Numbered from the stretch's first letter, positions 39,586 through 51,434 are shown. The stretch: DNA of 64,000 nt from Strigamia acuminata (GCA_949358305.1 OX442322.1:806001-870000), one strand, 5' to 3'. Notes: generated by a model not told the origin, from the letters alone. Program-made: numbers and translations.

Positions 39586-41325
39586 TGTGATGATTACAAA
39601 TCGATAGTTATCAATGTTCACCATAGATGGCGCTGTTTAACCAACGCGCGTATTTCAAACTCGGTTAAAACTAAAAAGTGTGATAAATAATTATTTAAGA
39701 CACGATGAATAAAATATAACTATTTTATTCAATGAATTAAGTATTAATTACTTGATGATGTTGATTCCATCGAATCAATATCCACATTACTTACCTGTCG
39801 AAGGGAACCAATTGGACCCTTCCGGACCCCAACTGGGCCCATCTGGACATAGTCATATATTAGGTCCGGACTAGTGACCCAAGAATCCGCCGATTCGTAC
39901 GCTGATTGGCTGTCGCCAATCTAGTAGTTCTACAGAACTATATAAGCTCCAGTTTCTCTCTCTCCCAGGCTCTTGGCTTGATAACTGAACTTGTATATTG
40001 TCTGTAGTTGAATTGTTATCGTTTGATTTCATTATTCTCTATCGACACATCAGGCCACCTCAGCTCTCCACAGATAGTATTCATTACTATCTGTTATTGT
40101 TGTTGTAAGGCCTTTTCGGGAAGGCCAACTCCGGTAATAGACATGCATTCGCATGAAATGGCCCCGTAACGTTAGCCAGCTGTTCTACGGGACAGTAGGA
40201 CTTCGTACGGTGGCTTAATATAACGGTCGTATACAGTACGACCTTGCTAAATGAAAGTAGGTCCCTCAGCTAACTGGCCACAGTCCGCTGCAGGATGGTT
40301 GTTGTAAACAGCCCACGCAGGTTCCCGTCTTTCTACGATTGGTCCTTCCGCTCGTTAAAAGTCGGTAAAGGCCTAATGTACAGGTAACACGCCGGGTTGG
40401 TAGCCCGTGAGTAATATCTAAAGATGTTGCGATAAAACAACTACCTGGATAATGGTAATCCAACGGCAGTGGCCAAGTAATATTTACCCGGTGCTCGATC
40501 ATTGGATCCCGCCATCGTAAGGCATGCTGGCGGATGGAGGAGTCAAATCCTCCCGCGATGGTTCTCTCGACCGTCGTGATGGTCCCCGCCCCATCATACC
40601 CTCCGGGTTAGTAACCCGTGAACAGGAGTTGAACAACACTGTGCTAAACAAATTACTCGGGCATTGGTAATCCTGTATTGGCAATATCTTTTAAACCCGG
40701 TAAGTCCATAGAAATGTTTACCTGGTGGTTGGTACCACCGATAGCGAGTTAAAGCACACAATTAAATACTCGGCGCCTGATCACGAGATCTTGTCGTCGT
40801 AAGGCATGCTGGCGGATGGAGTCTCAACAACTCCCGCGACGTTCTCTCAATTGTCGTGACGGTCCCCGCCCAATTAATATTTATATAACAATTCATTTGT
40901 TGTATTATTTTAATTACTTCACTTTATTCATTTGAAACAATGGAATATTCTGCCGAATATTCCTGTTTATGCGTAGGACTCTTCGCATATTTAGATAATC
41001 GATGCTGCGGACCAAATACGTCTCCGTAGCGATATTTGTGACGATGCCGCAAGTCAGCCGTATCCCTCTGGCTTCGCCCGGATCCTCAACCAGTTGATGC
41101 CGCCCGTTTACACGCGTCAAGAACCCATTATTGTTATTATTCAGTAATAAATATGTCATGTCACACTAAAACTGTAAGTTATTTCTACTTGATCACATAT
41201 TCATGTTTGTAAAGGCTCCCATAGCTTATCTCGGTTAGGTTGTTGCTAAACTTAGCAACGTCTTGTATAAACCGAATTATCTATCTTAAATGGCTATTAA
41301 ATCAGCCAAAAGTAGAATCGTCACA
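39586..41325 (+). repeat. G1 3' LTR (1740 bp)
   Basis: Same length and ends as the 5' LTR, followed by TSD AGAG. Differences seen include GTGATGG versus GTGACGG in a hairpin stem (G-U pairing kept), CCGTATC versus CCGAATC, TTCACTTT versus TTCATTTT and TTGTATA versus TTGTGTA. Confidence 0.95.
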
Positions 41326-42020
41326 AGAGCATTAAAAATTTTCATTTACAAATACAAATAAAAAATAAGTACAAATATAAATGCAGAAAACTGTTTAAAA
41401 TAAAATACAATTTAAAATGAAATTGTTAAAAGGTTAAATTGATTTAATTAAAATGTTTAATGCTATTAATATTGAAATGTATTAAACCAATTTTAAATGA
41501 GAATTCATTTAATTTTTCTGGTGGATTGTTTTAATACATTTTAACTTTTAGAATTACACATTTTCTTTTACAAATAAAAATAAAAAAACAAGTATAAATA
41601 TAAATACAGAAGCGTGCGGGACACAGAAAGATTTTTTCCAAAACCCAAACCTAACCTAACCTAAACATCCCCATTCTCCCGCCCTCGAACCATTTCCTCA
41701 TTTTACCCTTTCATGATTCTTGAGCAGAAATCATGGATTACCCATTTATCGCGTGATCCAGCTGAGTGCTTTTTACAACAACAAATGTTTACAAATGTCA
41801 ATTTAGTTTAATTACATTCTTACATTGGAAATAACATCTTAAATTAAAATTAAATTACAATAAACACTTTTCATCATAACACTTTTTGCATATTTTCTGT
41901 TTATACTAATTTTTTTTCAGGTTTTCAACATTTTCTATAAAACTTACAAAAAAAAACACAAAAAAAATTAAATATTCATAGTCCGTGTTAGTTTCACACA
42001 CAATTAAAGTTCACACTAAT
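41326..42020. repeat. AT-rich repeat right of G1, with a short (CCTAA)3 tract
   Basis: 41337-41570 resembles the unit left of G1, and 41571-41630 starts another partial unit. 41650-41664 is CCTAACCTAACCTAA, three arthropod-type telomere units, too short to imply a telomere. No gene seen. The flank ends CACTAAT just before the B' LTR terminus. Confidence 0.6.
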
Positions 42021-42114
42021 TGTTGATTTGTACTATTAAATAGTGCAGAATGTGTGGTTTATCAGTGGAGTGGAAAGCATGAGTGTAGAAATAAAGAACA
42101 CAGTCTTTACAGGT
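42021..42114 (-). repeat. B' 3' LTR, terminal 94 bp (beyond G2)
   Basis: On the minus strand it ends GTACAAATCAACA. It is continuous with 56485-56710 once G2 and one AGGT are removed, giving an LTR of about 316 bp, close to the B LTR (328). The candidate TSD ATTAG follows; its partner is outside the window. Confidence 0.75.
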
Positions 42115-42432
42115 TGTGATGATTACAAATCCGTATTTATCAATGTTCACAATAGATGGCGCTGTTTACCAAACGCGCGTAATTCAAACTCGATAAAACT
42201 AAAAAGTGTGATAAATAATTATTTAAACACGGTGAATAAAATATAACTATTTTATTCGACATAAACTAAGTATTAATTACTTGATGATGTTGATTCTGTT
42301 GAATCAATATCCACGTTACTTACTTGTCGAAGGGAACCAATCGGACCCTTCCGGACCCCAACTGGGCCCATCTGGACATAGTCATATATTAGGTCCGGAC
42401 TAGTGACCCACGAATCCGCCGATTCGTACACT

Positions 42433-42475
42433 GATTGGCTGTCGCCAATCTAGTAGTTCTACAGAACTATATAAG
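42433..42475 (+). promoter_or_regulatory. G2 core promoter: CCAAT dyad and TATA box
   Basis: GATTGGC/GCCAATC dyad (42433-42450) and TATATAAG (42468-42475), with the same spacing as G1. Confidence 0.75.
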
Positions 42476-42609
42476 CATCAGTTTCTCACCCACTAATCCC
42501 CCTGGCTTGATAACTGTAAAATGTCTGTAATTGAATTGTTGTTATCGTTTGATCTCACTTTCTTATCGACACATCAGGCCACCTCAGCTCTCCACAATCG
42601 GTATTCATT

Positions 42610-43395
42610 ACTATTGTTATTGTTGTTGTAGGGCCTTTTCGGGAAGGCCAACTCCGGTAATAGACATGCATTCGCATGAAATGGCCCCGTAACGTTAGCC
42701 AGCTGTTCTACGGGACAGTAGGACTTCGTACGGTGGCTTAATATAACGGTCGTATACAGTACGACCTTGCTAAATGAAAGTAGGTCCCTCAGCTAACTGG
42801 CCACAGTCCGCTGCAGGATGGTTGTTGTAAACAGCCCACGCAGGTTCCCGTCTTTCTACGATTGGTCCTTCCGCTCGTTAAAAGTCGGTAAAGGCCTAAT
42901 GCACAGGTAACACGCCGGGTTGGTAGCCCGTGAGTAATATCGTCAGATGTTGCGATAAATAACTACCTGGAGAATGGTAATCCAACGGCAGTGGCCATAT
43001 AATATTTTACCCGGTGCTCGACCAGTGGATCCCGTCATCGTAAGGCATGCTGGCGGATGGAGGAGTCAAATCCTCCCGCGATGGTTCTCTCGACCGTCGT
43101 GACGGTCCCCGCCCCATCGTACCCTCCGGGTTAGTAACCCGTGAATGATATATAAAATATATCATGTTAAACAAATTACTCGGGCATTGGTAATCCTGTA
43201 TTGGCAATATCTTTTATACCGGTAAGTCCATAGAAATGTTTACCTGGTGGTTGGTACCACCAATAGCGAGTTAAAGCACACAATTAAATACTCGGCGCCT
43301 GATCACGAGATCTTGTCGTCGTAAGGCATGCTGGCGGATGGAATCTCAACAACTCCCGCGACGTTCTCTCAATTGTCGTGACGGTCCCCGCCCAA
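42610..43395 (+). promoter_or_regulatory. G2 structured leader modules
   Basis: Same set of hairpins as in G1: GGCCTT/AAGGCC, GGTCGTA/TACGACC and two modules with GGCATGCTGGCGGATGGA and TCGTGA-loop hairpins. Substitutions relative to G1 fall mostly between the stems. Confidence 0.65.
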
Positions 43396-43461
43396 TTAAT
43401 ATTTATACAACAATTCATTTGTTGTATTCCACTAATTACTTTACTTTTATTCATTTGGAAC

Positions 43462-43671
43462 ATGGAATATTCTGCTGAATATTCCTACTTATGCGAAGGA
43501 CTCTTCGCATTATTAGATACTCGAGCTGCGGACCAAATACGTCTCCGTAGCGATATTTGTGACGATGCCGCAAGTCAGCCGTATCCCTTTGGCTTCGCCC
43601 GGATCCTCAACCAGTTGATGCCGCCCGTTTACACGCGTCAAGAACCCAATTATGTTATCATTAATATTTAG
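43462..43671 (+). CDS. 69-aa ORF within G2 LTR (possible upstream ORF)
   Basis: Starts MEYSAEYSYLCEGLF and ends QEPNYVIINI, between the leader modules and the splice donor, so it would lie in the first exon of both full-length and spliced RNA. It is also open in the 3' LTR (56092). In G1 a 1-nt difference truncates it to 29 aa. It may act as a regulatory uORF or be chance; no similarity recognised. Confidence 0.35.
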   Translation: MEYSAEYSYLCEGLFALLDTRAADQIRLRSDICDDAASQPYPFGFARILNQLMPPVYTRQEPNYVIINI

Positions 43672-43672
43672 T

Positions 43673-43706
43673 AATAAATATGCTAAGTCACACTAAAACT
43701 GTAAGT
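43673..43706 (+). promoter_or_regulatory. G2 LTR poly(A) signal and splice donor
   Basis: AATAAA (43673-43678) and ACT/GTAAGT (exon end 43700), conserved from G1. The inferred acceptor is at 52483. Confidence 0.6.
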
Positions 43707-43856
43707 TATTTCTATTCGATCACGTATTCATGTTTGTAAAGGCTTCCGTAGCTTATCTCGGTTAGGTTGTTGCTAAACTTAGCAACGTCTTGTATAAACC
43801 GAATTATCTATCTTAAAAGGACTAATAAATTAGCCCAAAAGTAGAATCGTCACAAG

Positions 43857-43874
43857 TGGAGGTTCTACCGAGAT
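43857..43874 (+). other. G2 primer binding site (tRNA-Gln-like)
   Basis: TGGAGGTTCTACCGAGAT, identical to G1, 2 nt after the LTR. Confidence 0.75.
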
Positions 43875-44114
43875 AGGCTGCCAAATTTTAAATAAAATTT
43901 GAAGTTTTGCATGTCTATGATGAGTTCGAGTAGTGTAACGTTTATGGTGATTTTTGTGTGTAAAATAAATTTCGTTTGAGATTTATAAGTGTTTAATATA
44001 TTTTATTTATTTTATTTTTGTCTTAAATTTTGTTGAAAAGATAATAAGTGTAACTCACTTTGTTCTTTATTCTCCGCCGTGGAAATTATACGTTTTAACA
44101 AAATAATAATTTCT

Positions 44115-44234
44115 ACCGCGTGGTCAGGCCTAAAGGCCCAACCCCGAGAATGGGAGTCTTGCCCGAACTTGTTGAAGTTGGTTCCGCCCGGGTAATGTCA
44201 TTTTGTCGTAGACAATCTGACAAAACCACGCGGT
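44115..44234 (+). promoter_or_regulatory. G2 leader long-range hairpin
   Basis: ACCGCGTGGT (44115-44124) pairs with ACCACGCGGT (44225-44234). Both arms are identical to G1 although the enclosed text has changed. Confidence 0.5.
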
Positions 44235-44990
44235 CGGGCCTAATTTTGAAAAGTTGACTTTTGTTGGAATTCTTAAAGAATTCTATCAATTTAACAGTTG
44301 TTTTAATTTTAGAAATATTTTTCACATGTATTTTGCTTGAGACTTCAAGTTAAACCTAAATTTATTTACCTAAATAAATTAGAAAGAAAATTGACGCTTT
44401 TCGAAGGAATTAAAATTTATATTTTATTTCAAAGTGGGTTTACCTTATTTTACACACTTGATCTACATTAAAATGTTGGTTAAAAATCGTGATCTCAAGC
44501 CATTGAAATCAAATTATACGAATGGAACACCATTCGAATGTTAGCGAAGAAGAATTCTTGCTGTTGTGTTGCCTAGCAACCCGTGTTGTGCAGAAAAGCC
44601 GTCGATTTAAACGAATCGGCGCGTCTTTTGAAATTACGAGTTTTAAAAAACTTTAAAAAATTCCATAAAGGTGATCATTCATTTATTAATAAATGCGGTG
44701 ATATTTTAAAATATTTTGAAAAGTATCCATTTTGTTTGGTGACTACGTCATAACACTGGAATCTGTCAAGATTACGGTTCCACGAACTTGATGATTTCCA
44801 CCAATCTCGGACGAGATTGGACTCTCGCGAGACTAGCGTTGATATTTGACCAATCAGAGAGGTGTATCGAAGTACCCTTACTTCCTTTCGAACTAGTGTG
44901 ACCACTGCTTCGTTTGCAATCCTCCTGAACGTTTGCAACTTCATCGTTATCTCTCAGACTTAGGAAATTTTCTTAGTTTTAAGTTTAGTT

Positions 44991-47237
44991 ATGACTAATA
45001 ACCAGCATCACATGAACACCCGTGGTAAGGAAAGAACTTGTTTGACCGGTGGAATGAATCTATCCGGGTTTGTACCTGTTCCTAATGGAATTGAAGAAGT
45101 GGGAAACCACGCGGTCCATAAGGGCGTTTCAAATGAAACAGCCGGACCATCTGGAGAGAATAGGGCTCCACGTGAACCTACTCCGCCTGGAGAAGAGGAA
45201 TGCATTCCTGAAGGTTCTCATTTAGGCCGAGGCGGTCTATTATTTTGTCAGGATCACGGTTTGAACCCAAACCAATTTAGATCTTTGACCGAAGTGTTAG
45301 ATTTTGTACACGCGCAACGTGCTACGTCGGAGCAACCCAATTCCCCAGCCAGCCAAAGATTAAATAATTTTAGTCCCACTCCTTCGACGCCTATTTCTAG
45401 ATATAGAAATAAAAATGCACAACCTCCTCGTCAAGATCAGTCGAATTTGACACCAGGAGATTTTAATCGTGCTTTCCAACAACGATTACGAGCGAATAAC
45501 TTCGCTCGCAACCAACAAAGAGGATTTACAAATCCAGAGAACTTTGAGAATACGTTCAACAGAGCGAATTTGGGTCCGCCTAATATGGCCAACCCTAATC
45601 CAAGTTTTCTAAACGGATCAAACAGTTGTCCGAATCTCGCTGGAAATTTGAACCCAAATTCAGGTGCGACAAGAGGTCCAAACCGCCGTTTTGACCCAAA
45701 TTCTAGATTTGCAAACAATTCTAGTCCAGCACCTAACATGCAAAGGGGTCACCCAGTTCCTCCAAACTCGAATAACCCAAATAATCCGAATGATTTAAAT
45801 AATCCTTCTACTAGAACTCCAGGAAATTCAAATAACTATTTGAATCGAGGTACGCCAGGTAATTCGAACTATCGTCCGAATTTTGGTAATCAAGAAAGTT
45901 CGAACAACCGTCCGAATTTTGACAATCAGGGTAATTCTAATAATCATTCGAATTATGGGAACCAAGGCAATTCGAATAACCATTCGAACTTTGGTAACCA
46001 CAGCAGGTCAAATCAAGGAGGGTCGAATAATTTCAACCCTAATAGTGGTGGCTCAAGTCAAAATAACTCGAGTCAACCAAATAATGGCGGGTCGTCAAAC
46101 GACAACTCGCGCCCCCCCAGTAGCTTTGGAATGACGGCTGATGACCTCGCGTCAATTGCCACGACCATGCACAAGTTGATGCAGGCAGGAAAAAGTTCCG
46201 CCACTGTCCCTCAAACTAACTGTTTGAAACCACCAGATATCCCTGTATTCTCCGGAAAAGCAGAAGAAAGCGAACGCTTTCTCAATATTGTAAAAAATGT
46301 CGCTTTCCTGCGAAACATGTCACTCGATGACATGCTTGTTAAAGGCGTGGCCGGTTATTTAACCGAGCAAGCGCATGGTTGGTTTCATGAAAGGAGAGAA
46401 GATTTCATATCTTGGGAAGTATTTGAACAGGCGTTCAAAGAACGGTTTGTAGCCACTCGACAAGAGTGGACGAACCAACTAACTAAGTTGAAACAACTGG
46501 AAACAGAAAGTCTTTACGACTTTATGCACAAATATTACCAGTTATGGATATTACAAGACAGTCTTGATGCAAAAGGAGCTGGTTGTCTTTTTATCGGGAG
46601 TGTAACTCCTGCTAATGATTTGCTTTTGCATACGCAAGGCATAGCGGATTTGCCTCTGACAGAGATTTATGCCGTTATAACAAAAAATAAAGGCTTGTAC
46701 AATCGTACAGCTAATGGAGCAAGGGAAAATATTTCCAATCCAGTTATTTTCCCACCTCGGAAAACTGACACTCGTCCTCAGCCAAAGACAAAAGTTAAAT
46801 CTTTAACTTTGGATTCACAAGAACAACTTAATATTTGTGAAGAAGAATTACCTGAGGAATGCGAGGCCGTTTATTTAATAAATGGAGTAGTGGATCAGAC
46901 CAGACGTGGTCAATTAGTTTGTTACCACTGTAAGAAACCAGGACACATGCGTCGAGAATGTCCAGATTTAAAACCACGTGCAAATTTCAACTCTGAAGAG
47001 TTGCAAAAACGAAGTACGCCGGATTCCCCGACTGTGGATCCTACTTCTAAACGTCCTAATAATAGGTGGATAACTCAAGAAGTGTTGGATGCAACACTAG
47101 ATGCTAAACTTGATGCGAAACTTAATACTTTTGAAAATAAGTTACAAACTTCGCTGACTAACTCGTTGGCAGAAATGGTCAAGACTTTGATCAAGCCAGA
47201 ATCTGCTGATTCAAGTGCGACTAGTTCAAAAAACTAG
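44991..47237 (+). CDS. gag: G2 Gag, intact (748 aa)
   Basis: MTNNQHHMNTRGKE start, Pro/Asn-rich N-terminal half, a low-complexity Asn/Ser/Gly/Gln repeat at about 250-375 (units like NSNNHSNYGNQ), the conserved Gag core (FSGKAEESERFLNIVKNV, WFHERREDFISWEVFEQAFKE), CCHC knuckle CYHCKKPGHMRREC (644-657) and a Leu-rich coiled-coil-like end. It would assemble the particle and bind genomic RNA through the knuckle. The ATG is preceded by AGTTTAGTT in both copies. It ends at TAG within the frameshift signal. The undamaged counterpart of the broken G1 gag. Confidence 0.95.
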   Translation: MTNNQHHMNTRGKERTCLTGGMNLSGFVPVPNGIEEVGNHAVHKGVSNETAGPSGENRAPREPTPPGEEECIPEGSHLGRGGLLFCQDHGLNPNQFRSLTEVLDFVHAQRATSEQPNSPASQRLNNFSPTPSTPISRYRNKNAQPPRQDQSNLTPGDFNRAFQQRLRANNFARNQQRGFTNPENFENTFNRANLGPPNMANPNPSFLNGSNSCPNLAGNLNPNSGATRGPNRRFDPNSRFANNSSPAPNMQRGHPVPPNSNNPNNPNDLNNPSTRTPGNSNNYLNRGTPGNSNYRPNFGNQESSNNRPNFDNQGNSNNHSNYGNQGNSNNHSNFGNHSRSNQGGSNNFNPNSGGSSQNNSSQPNNGGSSNDNSRPPSSFGMTADDLASIATTMHKLMQAGKSSATVPQTNCLKPPDIPVFSGKAEESERFLNIVKNVAFLRNMSLDDMLVKGVAGYLTEQAHGWFHERREDFISWEVFEQAFKERFVATRQEWTNQLTKLKQLETESLYDFMHKYYQLWILQDSLDAKGAGCLFIGSVTPANDLLLHTQGIADLPLTEIYAVITKNKGLYNRTANGARENISNPVIFPPRKTDTRPQPKTKVKSLTLDSQEQLNICEEELPEECEAVYLINGVVDQTRRGQLVCYHCKKPGHMRRECPDLKPRANFNSEELQKRSTPDSPTVDPTSKRPNNRWITQEVLDATLDAKLDAKLNTFENKLQTSLTNSLAEMVKTLIKPESADSSATSSKN

Positions 47238-47268
47238 ATCCGGGGGACGAAGGTTTATTCCATCCCCC
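47228..47268 (+). promoter_or_regulatory. G2 -1 ribosomal frameshift signal
   Basis: A AAA AAC (47228-47234) just before the gag TAG, 7-nt spacer, GGGGGA (47242-47247) paired with TCCCCC (47263-47268). Identical to G1 in slippery site, spacer length and stem; only the stop codon (TAG versus TAA) and a loop base differ. Confidence 0.88.
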
Positions 47269-50200
47269 AGAAGTGGCTAATGCTACGTCGGAATCTTTAT
47301 TTATGGATGTAGACACAACTTGTCTTGAAGTAGCCACTAGTCATAGTGGCGGAGTAGAGGAAAATCTGCAAGAAATGACAGAACAATTAAAAAATCTGAC
47401 ATTGTTTCCCCACAAGTGTTACACGAAGAAATTCTGTAGACTTCGCCGACTCAACAGAGTCATAGGCGGCAATAATTTGCACAATATTACTTTAGGTAAT
47501 AATAAAGATGATCCTCGAATGAAGATCACAATTGGTGGGCTCACCTACAACGCGCTCATGGATACAGGAGCATCTCAATGTTACATTGGGGAACAACTCT
47601 TGTCTGAAACTCAGGCTTTGCCAGAATTTTTGCAAGAGGCCCCCAGAAACATGTTGGTTAACGCTGTAGGCGTAGCACACAAGCCTGTCGGACAAATAAC
47701 TTTGTGCGTGCAATGGGCTGATGAATTTACACCAATGAATTTCATCGTTTTAGCAAAACGAGTTTGTGGCTTGATACTTGGTCACAATTTCATGCGAAGA
47801 CAGAAAATTAGTCCGCATCCACATTTACAAGAGTTCTCTTGTGCAGATAAACCTAATTGGTCCGCTCCTTATGAATCGGAAGAAGCCAATTTGGCCCTCG
47901 CCCCGTTGAATCGAATTACTTTCGATTATTTAGGACTGTCGTCCACTCTCAACTCAATTGAGTTAACAGACACCCCTGTGTTGACTTGGGATGAAAAATT
48001 AGTTGAGGAGAGCGACTGCACTCCGGAACAAAGACTAGCACTTCGCGAAGTGGTTAACTCGATACCGAATGTATTTCGTGATCAAGTTGGGTGCACTAAC
48101 GTGACCCAACATCGTATTAAGTTCAAAGAAGGGCATTCATTGCCCAAAATGCAGTATAGAATGTATAACCCGGCCAAGAGAGCCATTATGACCAAACTAG
48201 CTGCAGAATTGGAACAGGATGGACTCATTGAAAAGGCCAAAGGGCCCTTCATAAGTCATCCCGTCATTGTTGCGAAGCCTGACGGCTCGTATAGGATGTG
48301 CATTGACTACCGGTGGCTAAATGCCATCACTGAAGTCGAAGTAATACAAATGCCAAGTATTGACCTTTTGTTGCATAATACTGGTCCGGCAAAGTATTTT
48401 ACGTCTATTGACCTTGTTAAAGGTTACTACCAAGTCGAAATGTGTGAGGAAGATCGTCCAAAAAACGGCGTTTTATACGCCAAACGGCCCTTATCAATTT
48501 GTGCGAATGCCGTTCGGCCTTTGCAATGCGCCTTGTACTTTCCAGCGTTTGATGGAAGGCATTTTAGGCTCAGCTTTACAAGACTACGCGTTAGTTTATT
48601 TGGATGACGTAATTGTGTATTCAGATAATTGGGATGATCATCTCAAACATGTCCGAGATGTTTTGGAAAGGCTTAACCAAGCCAACATGACAATAAATAA
48701 AGCGAAATCTCGTTTTGGGCGTACAGAATTAAAATTCTTGGGCCACTGGATTAAACCCGAAGGTCTCTTCGGTGATCCCGATAAAATATCGGCGATTATG
48801 AAATTTCCCACCCCCACGTGTGCTAAAGACATTCAACGCTTTCACGGCATGACTAACTTCTTCAGGAAGTTTGTTCCAAATCACGGAACTATTGCCGCAC
48901 CATACACACGTATGATGAATGAGAAAACTCCATTTGAATGGGGAGATGAGCAGACAGAAGCTTTTAATAAAATTAAAGAGCTACTTTGTGGTGACAATTG
49001 TCTACACAAACCAGATATGACTTTACCATTTGTTGTCATGACTGACGCTTCACATGAAGGCTTAGGAGCTGTCCTTTGCCAAGACGTCGATATATTCGAT
49101 GAAAAGAAGCAGAAAAACATTTCTGTACCCAAACCTGTAGCTTATGCAAGCAGAGTTTTACGTGGAGCGGAGAAGCGTTATACAACGCCGGAACTCGAAT
49201 GTCTCGCAGTCGTGTGGGCTATTGATCGATTTAAACCATATCTCGAATATGGTACATTCACTTTAGAGTCAGATGCAGAAGCACTGAAATGGTTGATGCG
49301 AACGCCTGAACCATCTGGGAAATTTGGCCGATGGGCATTAAGAATCCAATGTGGAAATTTTAAAATTGTTTTTCGAAAAGGTGCTGCTAATCAAGTTGCA
49401 GATGCACTTTCTAGAGCCCCACTAACAGAGGAAGACATTCCTCGTCGAGATCATGTGGAACCTGTCGAAATTAAACAATACTGGCCTGAGTGGGAAGGAA
49501 ATCCTTCTGTTTCATAAAATCGTGCCCCGGAGAAACGAGAATATTTGGCTAGTGTGCGTTCCTATTTTTCAGAAAATTCTAAAGAATGTTCTGAAGAAAA
49601 GGAGGGGGAGGAAGTACAAGAAACCTTGTACAGTGCGTTGACTGAAGTACTTAAAGAAGTCCCTCCTACAAGGAGAGAAATAATAGATGCTCAGTTACTA
49701 GATAATGAATGCAAACGCATTCGAGAATATTTATTGAATGACAAGGTTGTTGGGATACCACAATCTGAAATAAAAGAATGGAAAAACAAAGTCAAAAACT
49801 ATTGTTTAGACAGAAAAGAAAAGGATGGTGATCAAATGATCATCTATTTTAACCCTTCGTTCGAAGAGGAATTAAATGATTCGGGAAACGGCTTTAAAGC
49901 CGTTGTACCCAGTTCACTCGTAAAACGAGTACTCTTCGCTTGTCATGGCCACCCCCTAAGCGGTCACGCTGGGATGAGCAAGACGTTGGAGAAAACACGT
50001 TTAATATATTTCTGGCCGGGTATGAGTAGAAGTGTCAGGAACTACGTCAAAAGCTGCACGCACTGTGCTCAGTACAAGCCTATTCAACAGAAAAGGCACG
50101 CAGCTCCTTACACGCCACACAACATGACCAATCCTTGGGAATGTATTAACATGGACTTGATGGGCCCAAAACCCGCGGGAAGGTCCCAAAACCAGTATAT

Positions 50201-51434
50201 TTTTGTCATTATTGACAATTGTACCAAGTTCGTTGAAATTAAGGCTTTAACCAAAGCTACGAGCGCTAACTGCGTTCAAGAATTAAGATCTGTTACAAAC
50301 AGATGGGGACACCCCAAAAAGATTGTAAGCGATAACGGAAAACAATTTGTTTCCGATATTTACAATGAGTATTGCGAAATGTACAACATTCGCCCGTCCC
50401 ATACAAGCACGTATCATGCTCAGGCGAACCCGACAGAGCGAGCCAATAGAGATATAAAGACGATGCTGGCCCTGTACACAGATGTGCACACGCAATGGCC
50501 ACGTTATCTAGACGAATTCGCGTTCGCGATGAGAAATAATGTCTCAGCGGCAACGGGCTCAAGCCCAATGTTACTGAACACAGGACGAATCGTAACATTA
50601 CCTTTCGACCCAAGGATTATTAAACATGCCAATCCATTTGACAAAGAAAATCCAAAAAAATATGTCAGAGTACTATTAGATATATTACGCAGATCGCATC
50701 AAGAAATGCATCGCAGAATTCAATTGAATTTTGAACGACATAGGAAAATACACGAACAAAAGTTCGTAATTACGGAGTTCGAAGTTGGAGATTTAGTTTG
50801 GAAACAGACTCACATTCTCTCGTGCGCAGATAAAAATATCTCCGCTGGATTTGCCGAAAAGAGAGATGGACCGTGGGAGATTACTAAAGTACTTCCAGGC
50901 GGAGCGTATAAATTACGCAAATTAGCTGATGGTTCGATTGAAAAATCAGTAAATATTAAAGCGTTGTATCCCTATACTCCGTCGTATCCGATTGAGACTT
51001 GGAAAATAGGACAAAAGTCCGCCTCTTACTCGCCTCAAGACAATCCTAAATGGATGGACGAAAGTAATCAACTTCCGGATGCTGAAGAAATGGAATTAAT
51101 TCCTGAAACTTCCTCAGAAATTCCAATGGAATTATCCGACTCAACTTCAGTGCAGATTAACAAATCTGCGCCCACAAAGTCTAAACATAGAAATAGACAA
51201 CGCTTAACTGCTATGGAAAAGAAAGCGGCGTTAAAAAGAGGTGAAACTCCAAAGAAACCACCTCGAAAACCCCGCAAACCCCAACCGTTAGTTCCGCGAA
51301 CTAGCCTTCGTCCTCGACGAGAGCGAAGGCCGAATCCTAAATATGCAGATAAAAATTTCGTGCGAAACATCACTGCAGTATTTAAAAAACCATACCAACA
51401 ACGAGGAAAAGCCTCAAAGTTTTGTTGGAATTAA
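47234..51434 (+). pseudogene. pol: G2 Pol, one frameshift and one nonsense mutation
   Basis: Collinear with G1 Pol: protease DTGASQCYIG, RT, RNase H, integrase with NMDLMGPKP and VSDNGKQF, end FCWN. Lesion 1 is an extra A in the A-run at 48460-48465 (G1 has CCAAAGACGG), upstream of YLDD, which sends the first frame to a stop at 48607. The true frame resumes and runs to lesion 2, TTA to TAA at 49515-49517, after GNPSVS. From there the frame is open to 51434. RT and integrase cannot be made as one protein. The rest of the sequence is well preserved, which fits recent inactivation. Confidence 0.92.

Larger units (their letters stand above)
26973..41325 (+). mobile_element. Element G1: Ty3/gypsy retrotransposon with third ORF, 14353 bp
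   Basis: 1740-bp LTRs at both ends, 4-bp TSD AGAG, PBS, 1.1-kb leader, gag (frameshifted), pol (intact), 1.05 kb noncoding, ORF3 (intact), 0.75 kb noncoding, polypurine tract CCGGGGGATG and 3' LTR. The LTRs differ at about four positions, so insertion is recent. The env-position ORF encodes no envelope-like protein. Confidence 0.95.
42115..43854 (+). repeat. G2 5' LTR (1740 bp)
   Basis: TGTGATGATTAC to AATCGTCACA. It diverges from G1 LTRs in U3 start (ATCCGTATTT versus ATCGATAGTT) and elsewhere, but keeps the CTCF-like ATAGATGGCGCTG, CCAAT dyad, TATA, hairpin modules, poly(A) signal (43673-43678) and donor (GT at 43701). Confidence 0.95.

Noticed and set aside
41650-41664. Telomere
   Set aside because: Only three CCTAA units inside a repeat-rich interior, so at most an interstitial trace.
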